From SZAS-103 sp036496805 (GTDB lineage Bacteria; Pseudomonadota; Gammaproteobacteria; Xanthomonadales; Xanthomonadaceae), in the NCBI GenBank assembly GCA_036496805.1, contig DASXKN010000006.1, positions 20,046 to 84,045 of the forward strand: 64,000 nucleotides of DNA, given 5' to 3'. Each line of letters starts with the position of its first letter. Position 1 is the first letter of the stretch. Below the pieces are notes generated by a model. It searched no databases. It worked only from the letters and a program-made list of their open reading frames with translations, and was not told the DNA's origin. Shown piece by piece: positions 16,752-25,549 of the stretch. The translations under genes and the position numbers were made by a program.

Positions 16752-18530
16752 CTAGACGGCCGATGCATCGCCGGCGGCAGCCGCCTGCCGGTCGATCGCG
16801 TGCAGGCGGCGCACGCGATCCTGCACGGCGGTGACCAGGTGCCTGGGCCGGATCGGCTTGAACAGGAAATCGTCGCCGCCGGCGTTGATCGCCTCCAGCC
16901 GCGAATCCGGGTCGCTTTCGCCGGACAGGAACACGATCGGGATGCGCGCGAACAGCGGGTCTTCGCGAATCAGCATGGTCACTTCCACGCCGTTGGCGAA
17001 CGGCATGTGCAGGTCCATCAGGATCAGGTCGGTCCGCTCCGATCCGAGCGCTTCGAGCACCCGCATCGGATCGTGTTCGACGCGCGCCTGCATGCCGGCG
17101 CGGTTCAGCACCGCCTGCGCGAACAGCGCGTCCGCGCGTTCGTCGTCGACAACCAGCACGCGCACCGGCTCGGCGGCGACCGATGCGTTCAGGGCCTTCA
17201 GCCGATCCGCCACGCCCCCGGCGTCGAATGGCGGGAACAGCATCAGGTCCACGCCCGACCGGTACGCGGCGCGGCGTGCCTCCATGCTGTCCTGCGCGGC
17301 CATGACGATCATCTGGATGTGCCGAGGCGGCTGCACCTGCTGCTGGGTGTCGCGGCGAAGGGCGCCGATGATCGCCAGCCGGGATGCATGCGCAGGGTCG
17401 ACCAGCAGCATGTGCGGCATCATGCAGGTGAACAGTTCGTACAGTTCGTCGATGCTCTCGACGGGCTCGACCGCGAAACCTTCGGCTTCGAGCCGCTGCC
17501 CCAGTTCCGTCGCGAAAGCGTTGCCGTCGCTGAGATGGAAGATCCTGCGCAGGGCGAGGCTGCCGACGGCTTCGGGGTCCTCGGCGTCGTCGTAGGCGGC
17601 TGGCGCCGGCGATGGCTCCGCATCGGGGAAGGTATCTGCGGCGGCGTGTTCGATCTGCGTGTCGATCGCTCCCGGTGCGATGGCTGCTTCCGATTCTGCG
17701 GTCCCGGATAATTCGATCGTTTCAGCGGATGCGTGCGGCGGTGCGGGCTCGTTCGTCGCGTCGCTTTCGACCGACGAGGTCGGCTGGTCGGCGTCGATGG
17801 CCGCTTCCGGTGGGGCATCGAAGGATGCCTCGGGCGAAGCCGGCTCGGATGATTCTTCCGGTTCTGCGAAAGCCTCGTGCGCGATGACCTCGGATGTTTC
17901 GGTGAATGCCTCCGACACACCGGATCCGTTCGGCGCCTCGGGTTCGGCCGATTCCATGGGGACTCCCTGCTCGGGCGTCTCGATGAATGCATCAGGCGCA
18001 GCGGGTTCGGATGACGTGGCGGACGGGATCGGCTCGACAGGCGTCGGCGGGGCAGGGGCTTCGACCGACTCGTCTGCCACGATTTTTGCTGGAGCTTTCG
18101 TGTGCGCTGCCTCGACCTCGATTGCTGAGGTCGGCGCCGCTTCGGGAGCTTCAGTTGCCACAGGCTGCGATGCAGGAGTGGAGGGCAGGGACCGCAGCAC
18201 GGCCGAGAGCAGCGCGAACATGCGTTCGGCCTGCCTGGGATCGGGCCCGCGCAGGCTCGACGCGTGTCCGCCCACCATCTGCGCGAGCGCCAGCAGGTGT
18301 TCGCGGGTTTCGCCCAGGCCGTAGTTGGCGCCGGCGTCGGCCAGGCGGTGTGCATCGCCCGCGAGCACCGTCATGCCGTTCGGGTCCCAGCCGTGGAAAC
18401 GGTAGCGCAGGATGCGGCGTTCGAAATCGGCGATGCGCCGTGGCAGGTAGCGCAGGAACGCCTGCCTGTTGTCTTCCTGCTGGACCGGGGTGCCGGTCGT
18501 ATCGGTCGTTTCCTGTTCCCGATGTTCCAT
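16752..18530 (-). CDS. Response regulator with Hpt-like N-terminus, long acidic linker and two receiver-type domains
   Basis: This 592-residue cytoplasmic signalling protein has a helical Hpt-like region (about 20-105; MTVLAGDAHRLADAGANYGL). Its candidate His is in GDAHRLAD. About 190 residues rich in Glu, Ala, Pro and Ser follow. Next is a receiver-like fold around MLLVDPAHASRL (about 330-440), lacking a full set of catalytic residues. The last part is a good receiver domain with VLVVDDERADAL, phospho-acceptor Asp in LILMDLHMP (D506) and FKPIRP (K558). No output domain follows, so it may act in a phosphorelay or as an adaptor. Partner kinases are not nearby. Confidence 0.75.
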   Translation of the reverse strand: MEHREQETTDTTGTPVQQEDNRQAFLRYLPRRIADFERRILRYRFHGWDPNGMTVLAGDAHRLADAGANYGLGETREHLLALAQMVGGHASSLRGPDPRQAERMFALLSAVLRSLPSTPASQPVATEAPEAAPTSAIEVEAAHTKAPAKIVADESVEAPAPPTPVEPIPSATSSEPAAPDAFIETPEQGVPMESAEPEAPNGSGVSEAFTETSEVIAHEAFAEPEESSEPASPEASFDAPPEAAIDADQPTSSVESDATNEPAPPHASAETIELSGTAESEAAIAPGAIDTQIEHAAADTFPDAEPSPAPAAYDDAEDPEAVGSLALRRIFHLSDGNAFATELGQRLEAEGFAVEPVESIDELYELFTCMMPHMLLVDPAHASRLAIIGALRRDTQQQVQPPRHIQMIVMAAQDSMEARRAAYRSGVDLMLFPPFDAGGVADRLKALNASVAAEPVRVLVVDDERADALFAQAVLNRAGMQARVEHDPMRVLEALGSERTDLILMDLHMPFANGVEVTMLIREDPLFARIPIVFLSGESDPDSRLEAINAGGDDFLFKPIRPRHLVTAVQDRVRRLHAIDRQAAAAGDASAV

Positions 18531-18720
18531 CGTCCCGTCCGAGCCCTGGCAGTCCAGGTTGAATGTACGCGAAGAACCCGTAAGCCGTCATCGCTCGAGC
18601 GGCAGTGGCCTGGCTTGCGGATTGCCGGCTTAGCGAAGCGCGTCCGGGCCTGCCGGGGCACCGTTGCAGGCATACCGGCATATGCGACCATGCGCGCGTG
18701 CATCATTCCGGGGGAATCCG

Positions 18721-19272
18721 ATGGCCTGGCTGCTCGTGGTCCTGCCCGCCCTGCTGATGGCCTGGGCGGTCTGGACCTTCAACCGGCTCGTGCGCCTGCG
18801 CAACCAGGTCAAGACCGCCTGGGCCGACATCGACGTCCAGCTCGAGCGCCGCCACGACCTGGTGCCGATGCTGGTCGAATCGGTGAAGGCCTACGCCGGC
18901 CACGAGAAGTCGCTGCTGGAGAACGTCGCCGCCCTGCGCACGCAGGCGATGGCGACGCGCAGCCCGGGCAAGCTCGGCCAGGTCGAATCCGAACTCGAAC
19001 AGGGACTGGGCCGCGTGTTCATGCTGCAGGAAGCCTATCCCGACCTGAAGGCCAACCAGAACTTCGCCCAGTTGCAGGCGAGCCTCGTCCAGGTCGAGGA
19101 CCACCTGCAGTACGCGCGGCGTTTCTACAACGGCGCCGTGCGCGACCTCAACGACGGCATCCAGCGCTTTCCCGACTCGCTGGTCGCCAATGCCTTCGCC
19201 TTCGTGCCAGCCGAGTTCTTCCACGCCGAGGACGAGGCGCGCGCCGCGCCGAAGGTGGCGGGCATCGCATGA
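18721..19272 (+). CDS. LemA family protein
   Basis: This 183-residue protein has an N-terminal membrane segment (WLLVVLPALLMAWAVWTF) and the LemA signature: FNRLVRLRNQVKTAWADIDV, LERRHDLVPMLVESVK, and YPDLKANQNFAQLQ near the middle. LemA proteins are membrane-anchored coiled-coil proteins with an undefined envelope role. The ATG at 18721 has GGGGGA upstream. The stop overlaps the start of the DUF2207 gene in ATGA; this lemA-DUF2207 pairing is common. Confidence 0.92.
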   Translation: MAWLLVVLPALLMAWAVWTFNRLVRLRNQVKTAWADIDVQLERRHDLVPMLVESVKAYAGHEKSLLENVAALRTQAMATRSPGKLGQVESELEQGLGRVFMLQEAYPDLKANQNFAQLQASLVQVEDHLQYARRFYNGAVRDLNDGIQRFPDSLVANAFAFVPAEFFHAEDEARAAPKVAGIA

Positions 19273-21020
19273 AGCCGTCGTCGTTCGTCGCGATCGCCCT
19301 GTGCGCGCTGCTCGCGGCGTTCGCGATGCACGGCGCGTGCGCGGACGAGCGCATCCTCGATTACCACAGCGAGGTCGCGGTCGGCGCCGACGGCGATGTC
19401 GACGTCACCGAGACGATCAAGGTCAACGCCGAGCGCATCCGGATCGAGCACGGCATCTACCGCGACTTCCCGACGATCTATACCGACCGCCTCGGCAACC
19501 GCGTGCGCATCGACTTCCACCTGCTCGACACACAGCGCGATGGCAATGCCGAATCCGCTCGCGTCGAAAACCTCGACAACGGCGTGCGCATCTACCTCGG
19601 CAGCAAGGACGTCGTCGTCGACCAGGGGCCGCACACCTACGTCCTGCACTACCGCGCGAGCCGCGAACTCGGCTTCTTCCCGGACCACGACGAGCTGTAC
19701 TGGAACGCCACCGGCAACGGCTGGATCTTCCCGATCGACCACGCCAGCGCGCACGTGCAGCTCCCGACGGCGGTCGCCGAATCGGCGATGACCGTGCTCG
19801 CGTTCACCGGCGCGCAGGGCCAGAAAGGTCGTGCATGGAAGGCCAACATCGACGGCGCCGGTTCGGCCAGTTACGAGACCACGGACGTCCTTCCGTCGTA
19901 CTCGGGGCTGACGGTCGTGCTGATGTTCCCCAAGGGTCTCATCGCCGAACCTTCCGGATGGAAGCACTTCGCGTGGCTGCTGTCGGACAACGCCGCGGTC
20001 CTGATCGGACTGGTCGGCCTGGGCATGCTCTGGGCGTACTACCTGTACATGTGGCGCCAGGTCGGCCGCGATCCGTCGCCGGGCGTGGTCATCGCCCAGT
20101 ACGATCCGCCGCAGGGATTCACGCCGGCGGCGCTGCGCTACATCCAGCGCATGTCCTACGACAGCCGCTGCTTCTCGGCCGACATCGTGGCGATGGCGGT
20201 GGGCGGCTTCCTGACGATCCGCCGCGACCCGGCGATGCTCTCGAAGGACACGTGGACGCTCACGCGTCCGCCCGAGGCAGTCAATCCGCCGGTGGATCCT
20301 GCGCAGAACGCGCTCGGACTCGGCCTGCTGCCCACGCCCGGCGACAGCATCGAGTTGAAGAACGACAACGCGCAGATGATCTCGGACGCGCGCAAGGCCC
20401 ACGAGGCGGCGCTCAAGGGCTTCTGCGAGAAGCGCTACTTCGTCACCAACAGCGGCACCCTGTTGCCCGGCTGCCTGCTGACCGTGGTCGCCGGCTTGCT
20501 GATCTTCGTCATCGGCTCGCAAGGCGGCCTGCCGCTGGGCATTTTCCTGCTGGTGCTGATGGCGATTACGAATGGCCTTTTCTTCCGGCTGATGAAGGCG
20601 CAGACCGCCGAAGGCCGCAAGCTGCTCGATCGCGCCGACGGCCTCAAGCTCTATCTGGGCGTGGCCGAGCGCGACGAACTGCATTCGCTGCAGATGCCCG
20701 ACGCGCAGAAGCCGGCGCTGGATGCCGACCGCTACCAGCAACTTCTGCCGTATGCGCTGGCGCTGGGCGTCGAAGAAGCATGGACGCACCAGTTCACCCT
20801 CGCCGTGGGCCAGACCGCCGCCGACCGCGCCGCGGCTTCCGCGGGCTGGTATTACGGCGGCGGGGTGCCGATGAACTTCAGCGACATGAGCCACTCCATC
20901 GGCAGCAGCTTCGACAGCGCGATCTCGTCCTCGTCCTCGCCGCCGGGCAGCGATTCGGGCGGCGGCGGATCGTCGGGCGGTGGCGGCGGTGGCGGTGGCG
21001 GTGGTGGCGGAGGCTGGTGA
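19269..21020 (+). CDS. DUF2207 membrane protein with poly-Gly tail
   Basis: This 583-residue protein starts at the ATGA overlap with lemA. It has a signal peptide (about 1-25), an extracytoplasmic DUF2207 beta domain (DERILDYHSEVAVGADGDVD, HGIYRDFPTIY) and a membrane segment near 240-260. A cytoplasmic part follows (YDPPQGFTPAALRYIQRM), then two further membrane segments near 400-440. The C-terminus is Ser/Gly-rich with more than ten consecutive Gly before the final Trp. Such Gly-rich tails are typical of the family. The function is unknown; an envelope role with LemA is suggested by the conserved pairing. Confidence 0.9.
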   Translation: MKPSSFVAIALCALLAAFAMHGACADERILDYHSEVAVGADGDVDVTETIKVNAERIRIEHGIYRDFPTIYTDRLGNRVRIDFHLLDTQRDGNAESARVENLDNGVRIYLGSKDVVVDQGPHTYVLHYRASRELGFFPDHDELYWNATGNGWIFPIDHASAHVQLPTAVAESAMTVLAFTGAQGQKGRAWKANIDGAGSASYETTDVLPSYSGLTVVLMFPKGLIAEPSGWKHFAWLLSDNAAVLIGLVGLGMLWAYYLYMWRQVGRDPSPGVVIAQYDPPQGFTPAALRYIQRMSYDSRCFSADIVAMAVGGFLTIRRDPAMLSKDTWTLTRPPEAVNPPVDPAQNALGLGLLPTPGDSIELKNDNAQMISDARKAHEAALKGFCEKRYFVTNSGTLLPGCLLTVVAGLLIFVIGSQGGLPLGIFLLVLMAITNGLFFRLMKAQTAEGRKLLDRADGLKLYLGVAERDELHSLQMPDAQKPALDADRYQQLLPYALALGVEEAWTHQFTLAVGQTAADRAAASAGWYYGGGVPMNFSDMSHSIGSSFDSAISSSSSPPGSDSGGGGSSGGGGGGGGGGGGGW

Positions 21021-21468
21021 CGCGCTCGCCACGGGTCATCGAACCGTCGCGCAGGAGCGTGTGAGCATGACGACATGCATGGCGCCGCCCGCAAGCCCCA
21101 CGATGAGGTTTTCGAGCGCGGTTGCATAGCAACGCTGGCGCACCAGTTGTACTGGCCACATCCTGTGCAGCGTCCCTGACATCGCAAGCACGCAATGGTA
21201 TTGGCGCGGCGAATCCGGAAGATGTTAGAGCCGCTGGCGCAGGCCGCTCGGGGCGACTATTGAAAGCCCCGGATCGCTGGAGTACGACTGTTTCGCCGCG
21301 ACGTTCAAGCATCGCGACAGGGGGAAGCAAAGCTGTCCACAGCCTCGAACCGGCCGTGCCGTGCACGCGCCGCAGGGCGTTCCTTGGGCTTGTGGAAAGC
21401 ACGGCGACCCGCCGAACAGAACCTATCCGTACGCCAGGGATGGCCGGCCAACTCAGGGGGAGAGCGCC
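21021..21468. other. Intergenic region before the lipoprotein-patatin unit
   Basis: About 450 bp of moderately high GC without a supported gene on either strand. No tRNA, terminator with a T-run or recognisable repeat was seen. It presumably carries the promoter of the downstream three-gene unit, but no convincing -35/-10 pair could be assigned. Confidence 0.5.
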
Positions 21469-22572
21469 ATGAACGAACACGGACCTTGCACGCGATTCAC
21501 GATGAATCTTCTCGCCACGGCATGCCTGGTTGCCTCGCTCGGAGGCTGCTTCGGGCGCGGCTACCTCCAGGACCAGGTGCGGGTCGGCAATGCCGTCTCG
21601 TTCAATTCCGAGGCGAAGGAACGCAACCTGAAACTGCCGACTGCGGACGAATGGATCGACTGGGCAGCGGGGACGACGGGTTGCACGTTGAAGTTGAATG
21701 CGGCCGCGTCGCCGGGGTCCGGCGGAACCGGCACGACCGCAACCTTCAAGACTTACGAGTGCGGTGCTCCTGCCAGTTCATTGCCGAGCGATGATGCCCG
21801 GCAGGAGCACAGGAACGAGGTTCAATCCAAGCTCAAGGACTTTTCCGACCTGATCTGCGAGGAGCACCTGGCAGGCATCTATGCGACCGCATCCACGATC
21901 AATGCCGAACTGGGCTGGTCGACGTCGGTGCTTGCCGGCGCGGCATCGGTGGTCACGGGGGAGCAAGCCAGGAAGAACCTCGCGGCCGCCGCCGCCTCCA
22001 CCAATTCGGCGCGCAGCCTGGTCGATTCGGAGGTGTACCAGGGCATGCTGGTGGGAGCGATCGTTTCCAAGATCCGCACCACGCGTGACGATGCCTGGGG
22101 AAAGATCCAGCCCCGGCGTGCCAAGGCGATGAAGGATTACGGCGCCGCGGACGCGATCGACGACGTGCTCGCCTATCACAACATGTGTTCCTTCAACGTC
22201 GGCGTCAGCGCGCTGGTGAAGGACGCGGGCCAGAGCAGTCGCCAGGCCGACGCCGCTCTCAAGAGTGCTGTCGACATCGCGAAGGGCGACCTGAAGCAGG
22301 CACAGGATGACTACGATAAGCGCAAGACGGAGCTCGATGCGGATGTCACAGCGCACAAGATCAAGAAGGCTGCGGAAGATGCCGAGCTGGCCGAACTGCG
22401 CAAGCGCATCACCGAAGCCGAGCAGCATTTGACCTTGATGGAAACACTAGCCGGTGCTTATCTCGATGCCCCGGTTTCGACGAAATCCGAGTCCGCAAGT
22501 GCTACACCTCCGCCGGCAGCCTCGGGAGCATCGGACCCGGCTGCGAATCCACCGGTGGCGAAACCGAACTGA
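21469..22572 (+). CDS. Predicted lipoprotein of the patatin unit
   Basis: This 367-residue protein has a lipoprotein signal: MNEHGPCTRFTMNLLATACL followed by a lipobox ending LGGC (Cys about 27). The mature part has no recognised enzyme motif. It is largely helical, with a coiled-coil-like stretch around residues 260-330 (repeated Lys/Asp/Glu-rich heptads, AKGDLKQAQDDYDKRKTELD). The tail is Pro/Ala-rich. The ATG at 21469 has AGGGGGA just upstream. It is followed after 14 bp by the patatin gene, so the two are probably one transcript. Confidence 0.7.
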   Translation: MNEHGPCTRFTMNLLATACLVASLGGCFGRGYLQDQVRVGNAVSFNSEAKERNLKLPTADEWIDWAAGTTGCTLKLNAAASPGSGGTGTTATFKTYECGAPASSLPSDDARQEHRNEVQSKLKDFSDLICEEHLAGIYATASTINAELGWSTSVLAGAASVVTGEQARKNLAAAAASTNSARSLVDSEVYQGMLVGAIVSKIRTTRDDAWGKIQPRRAKAMKDYGAADAIDDVLAYHNMCSFNVGVSALVKDAGQSSRQADAALKSAVDIAKGDLKQAQDDYDKRKTELDADVTAHKIKKAAEDAELAELRKRITEAEQHLTLMETLAGAYLDAPVSTKSESASATPPPAASGASDPAANPPVAKPN

Positions 22573-22586
22573 GCACGGAGTCGACC

Positions 22587-24893
22587 ATGCGCGATCGTGA
22601 GGATGCCGGGCCCAAACCGACGTCGCCCATGCCGGAAAACTACGACGACTGGCCGCGCTGCGACCTGGTGATGAAGGGAGGCATCACCAGCGGCGTGGTC
22701 TATCCGAAGCTGATGGCCACGCTGGCGGGGAGCTATCGCTTCAAGAGCATCGGCGGGACATCGGCGGGCGCCATCGCCGCTGGTGCCAGCGCCGCCGCGG
22801 AGTTCGCGCGGTTGTGCGATCCCAAGCATCGACAAACACCCTTCGAGCGGCTCGCGAAGCTGCCCGAGACGCTGGGCAAGCCGATTCGTTCCAACGGGCC
22901 GAGCAAGCTGAAAAGCCTGTTCCAGCCGGCCAAGCCGCTCCGTGGACACTTCCGGATCCTGTTGCGCGCGATCGGTCAGCGCAATGCCGCCCTGGCCGTC
23001 TTCGGCGTCTGCCGTGGCCTGGTGCTCGAGCATTACGTGCGCACGGCCGCCGCGTTGGCGTGCATGTGCCTGGCGATGGTTGCGGTGGCCTCGGGCAGCC
23101 CATCGATCGTGGCGAGCGACTGGTTTCATGGTTTGATCGGCATGGCGCTGTGGATCTCCGTTCCGATGGCACTGTGGATCTCCATCCCGGCCGTGGTGCT
23201 GCTCGTTTCCTGGTGGCTGGGCCGCAAGGCGCCGAAAGACCCGGGCCCATCTTCGGCCCCGAAGGACGGCGCATCGCAGTCACGGCCTCGCTGGCGGATA
23301 AATCCGAAGTTGTTGTTCATCGCCTGGTGGGTGGCGATCACGGCGATGTCGTGGCTGATTCTGGCTGGCCACGTTTCCCTCGTGCCCGTAACTCCGGATT
23401 CCAATGTGTGGCGGCCCATCCTGAAAGCGCTGGGATGGGCGTTCGTCGCGCCGATGGGCATGGTGCTCGTACTGCTGCTCTCCGCGATGGGCTTTGTCTC
23501 CAGCTTCCTGCCTGCGCTCAAGCAGAATAAATGGGGCATGTGCAGTGGCAGGACCATGGATGGACAGCCAGCGGAATCCGGGTTGACCGACTGGCTGGAG
23601 AATTACATCGAGGAGATGGCCGGGATCGATCCGGAAGATGATCCCGTACCGCTGACGCTGGGACATTTGTGGATCGGAGATCGCGTCGGCCCGACCCAGG
23701 GCATGTCGAGGGACACGCCTCCCGCGAACATCGCGATCAACCTGCAGGTGATGACCACCGCGATCAGCCAGCACCTGCCCTATGCGATTCCGTTTCGCGA
23801 AGGGCCTGACTGGTTCTGCTTCGATCCCGAGGAATGGGGCGGGCTCTTCTCCGAACGCATCATGGACTGGCTGAAGAAGATGTCGAAGGTGGACTGGCCA
23901 GCCGCTCCCGCGCTGCCGTCACCGCACCGGCGACCGGACGGGAAACACGGCGCCCTGCTGCCCCTGCCGCGAAACGCGAACATCCCTGTCCTCGTGGCTG
24001 TCAGGATGAGCTTCAGCTTCCCGGTCCTGCTTTCGGCCGTGCCGCTGTACGTCATGCCGAAGACAGCGCTGGACGGCAGCGCTCCGCAAGCTGTCGCCTC
24101 CGGCGAGAGTGGGCGTGAGGCCGCGATGCCGGCGTCCGGGAATCCGGAGCGCGTCTGGTTTTCCGATGGCGGCATTTCCAGCAACCTGCCGCTCCATTTC
24201 TTCGACGGCCCCTTGCCGCGATGGCCTACCTTCGCCGTCGACCTGCGCGACGAGGACCCCGAGCAGCCGATCGACGTGGACAAGTGCGCCTGCGCAGCCG
24301 ACAGCCATCGTGTCGTCGGACCTGCAAGCAACGCAGCCGCCAACGCGCGCCTTTTCCACCTGAACGCGGACCCGGCCAACGAGTCCGTGATGGATTTCCT
24401 CTGGAGCATCGTCGAGACCATGCATAGCTGGCGTGACGAGATCCAGTTCCCGTACCCGGGCTATGGCGACCGCATCGTCGAGGTGTTCCAGAAACCCGAC
24501 GAAGGTGGATTGAACCTCGACATGCCGCCCGGGAACATCATGCGACTGAGCGACGCCGGCGATTGCGCCGCGCAACGGTTGCAGCAGCGATTCCAGCCGC
24601 CGCCCTTCACTCCTCCTGCCGCGGATGGCTGGCTGCAACATCGCCAGACGCGGCTGCGCACGTTCCTTGCCATGATCGAGCAGTGGTCGACGCACCCGGC
24701 GCTGCAGCACCCGACGCCGAGCTGGCACGTCTTGATCCCGGGTCTCGGCGCAAGCCCGGCCGACACGCTGCTTGCCCACGATGTGCTGAGCGCGATCACC
24801 AACATCGGTTATCGCATCCAGAAAGCTGGCAGCCCCTTCGCGGGCCTGTGCCTGGTGCCGCGTCCGGTGCTGCGGGCCGACCCGCGGATTTGA
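22587..24893 (+). CDS. Membrane patatin-like phospholipase
   Basis: This 768-residue protein has the patatin catalytic parts: the oxyanion loop MKGGITSGVVYP (about 29-40), the nucleophile elbow IGGTSAGAIAAG with S59, and the Asp of the dyad in WFSDGGISSN (D527). About 470 residues separate Ser and Asp, far more than in soluble patatins. This insert holds roughly five hydrophobic segments between residues 150 and 310. It is therefore predicted to be a membrane-embedded lipid acyl hydrolase. It lies between a lipoprotein gene (14 bp before) and a YkuD-like gene (49 bp after). Substrate and regulation are unknown. Confidence 0.85.
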   Translation: MRDREDAGPKPTSPMPENYDDWPRCDLVMKGGITSGVVYPKLMATLAGSYRFKSIGGTSAGAIAAGASAAAEFARLCDPKHRQTPFERLAKLPETLGKPIRSNGPSKLKSLFQPAKPLRGHFRILLRAIGQRNAALAVFGVCRGLVLEHYVRTAAALACMCLAMVAVASGSPSIVASDWFHGLIGMALWISVPMALWISIPAVVLLVSWWLGRKAPKDPGPSSAPKDGASQSRPRWRINPKLLFIAWWVAITAMSWLILAGHVSLVPVTPDSNVWRPILKALGWAFVAPMGMVLVLLLSAMGFVSSFLPALKQNKWGMCSGRTMDGQPAESGLTDWLENYIEEMAGIDPEDDPVPLTLGHLWIGDRVGPTQGMSRDTPPANIAINLQVMTTAISQHLPYAIPFREGPDWFCFDPEEWGGLFSERIMDWLKKMSKVDWPAAPALPSPHRRPDGKHGALLPLPRNANIPVLVAVRMSFSFPVLLSAVPLYVMPKTALDGSAPQAVASGESGREAAMPASGNPERVWFSDGGISSNLPLHFFDGPLPRWPTFAVDLRDEDPEQPIDVDKCACAADSHRVVGPASNAAANARLFHLNADPANESVMDFLWSIVETMHSWRDEIQFPYPGYGDRIVEVFQKPDEGGLNLDMPPGNIMRLSDAGDCAAQRLQQRFQPPPFTPPAADGWLQHRQTRLRTFLAMIEQWSTHPALQHPTPSWHVLIPGLGASPADTLLAHDVLSAITNIGYRIQKAGSPFAGLCLVPRPVLRADPRI

Positions 24894-24942
24894 TGCCAGC
24901 CGTCCGCAGATTCCTTTCCGTTCCCACAACGAGGGTCACGCC

Positions 24943-25338
24943 ATGAGCCAACTCCAGTTTTCGCGCGCAAATGCCCTGATCCAGATGGTAGACGGCAATG
25001 GCGCGGTCATCCGGGGGCCTTTCCAGGCCTACAACAACGTCGCGCACGTGGCGAAGGGCCCATGGCCGAACGGAACGTTTCCCTACGTGGGACACGTCCC
25101 GCATACCGACCTGAGCGATCCCAATTCGGCATATGGAACGTATGGAATCCTTCAATTCCTCGTTCCGGGCCGAATCGGGATGGGAGTGCACTCGGGGCAT
25201 GTCAATCAGGCGGACGGACTGGGGCGGGTCGGCCCGGCCTATTGCACGCTGGGTTGCATTCGCACGACCGACCCGGCGATGGCGGCATTCGTTTCGGCCA
25301 TGTCGGCCGATCCGATACGGGACATCGTCGTCGCCTGA
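24943..25338 (+). CDS. Small YkuD-like (L,D-transpeptidase fold) protein
   Basis: This 131-residue protein ends with the pattern GVHSGH (H83), then YCTLGCIRTTD (C105). The spacing of His, Gly-Cys and Arg recalls the YkuD L,D-transpeptidase active site, although the usual His of the [ST]-H-G-C motif is Leu here. No signal peptide is seen, so the protein may be cytoplasmic or exported another way; some relatives are effector-like or phage-like. A clear ribosome site is not evident. It closes the lipoprotein-patatin unit. Confidence 0.6.
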   Translation: MSQLQFSRANALIQMVDGNGAVIRGPFQAYNNVAHVAKGPWPNGTFPYVGHVPHTDLSDPNSAYGTYGILQFLVPGRIGMGVHSGHVNQADGLGRVGPAYCTLGCIRTTDPAMAAFVSAMSADPIRDIVVA

Positions 25339-25506
25339 ATGGTCGTCGGTGCCCCGATGCCGGTCTGGTCAGCTCTCTGGAGCTTTCGTGCGCCGGTCGG
25401 TGCGGATTTGTGCGTTGACAGACGGCGTCGTGGTGAGGAGGCTTCGGCTCAAGGGAGCAAGGGCTTTCCAGTCGCGGGCTTGCAGGCTTCGGGCCAGGAA
25501 CGCCGG

Positions 25507-25536
25507 ACACGGGAAGCCAGGCCGGCCTCCCGTGTC
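25507..25536. terminator. Hairpin between convergent genes
   Basis: ACACGGGAAGCC and GGCCTCCCGTGT pair over 12 positions with one mismatch around a short loop. It sits downstream of the PNGase gene (minus strand) and of the YkuD-like gene (plus strand). No T-run follows, so its role as a terminator is only likely. Confidence 0.5.
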
Positions 25537-25549
25537 GCGGAACCGCCTG

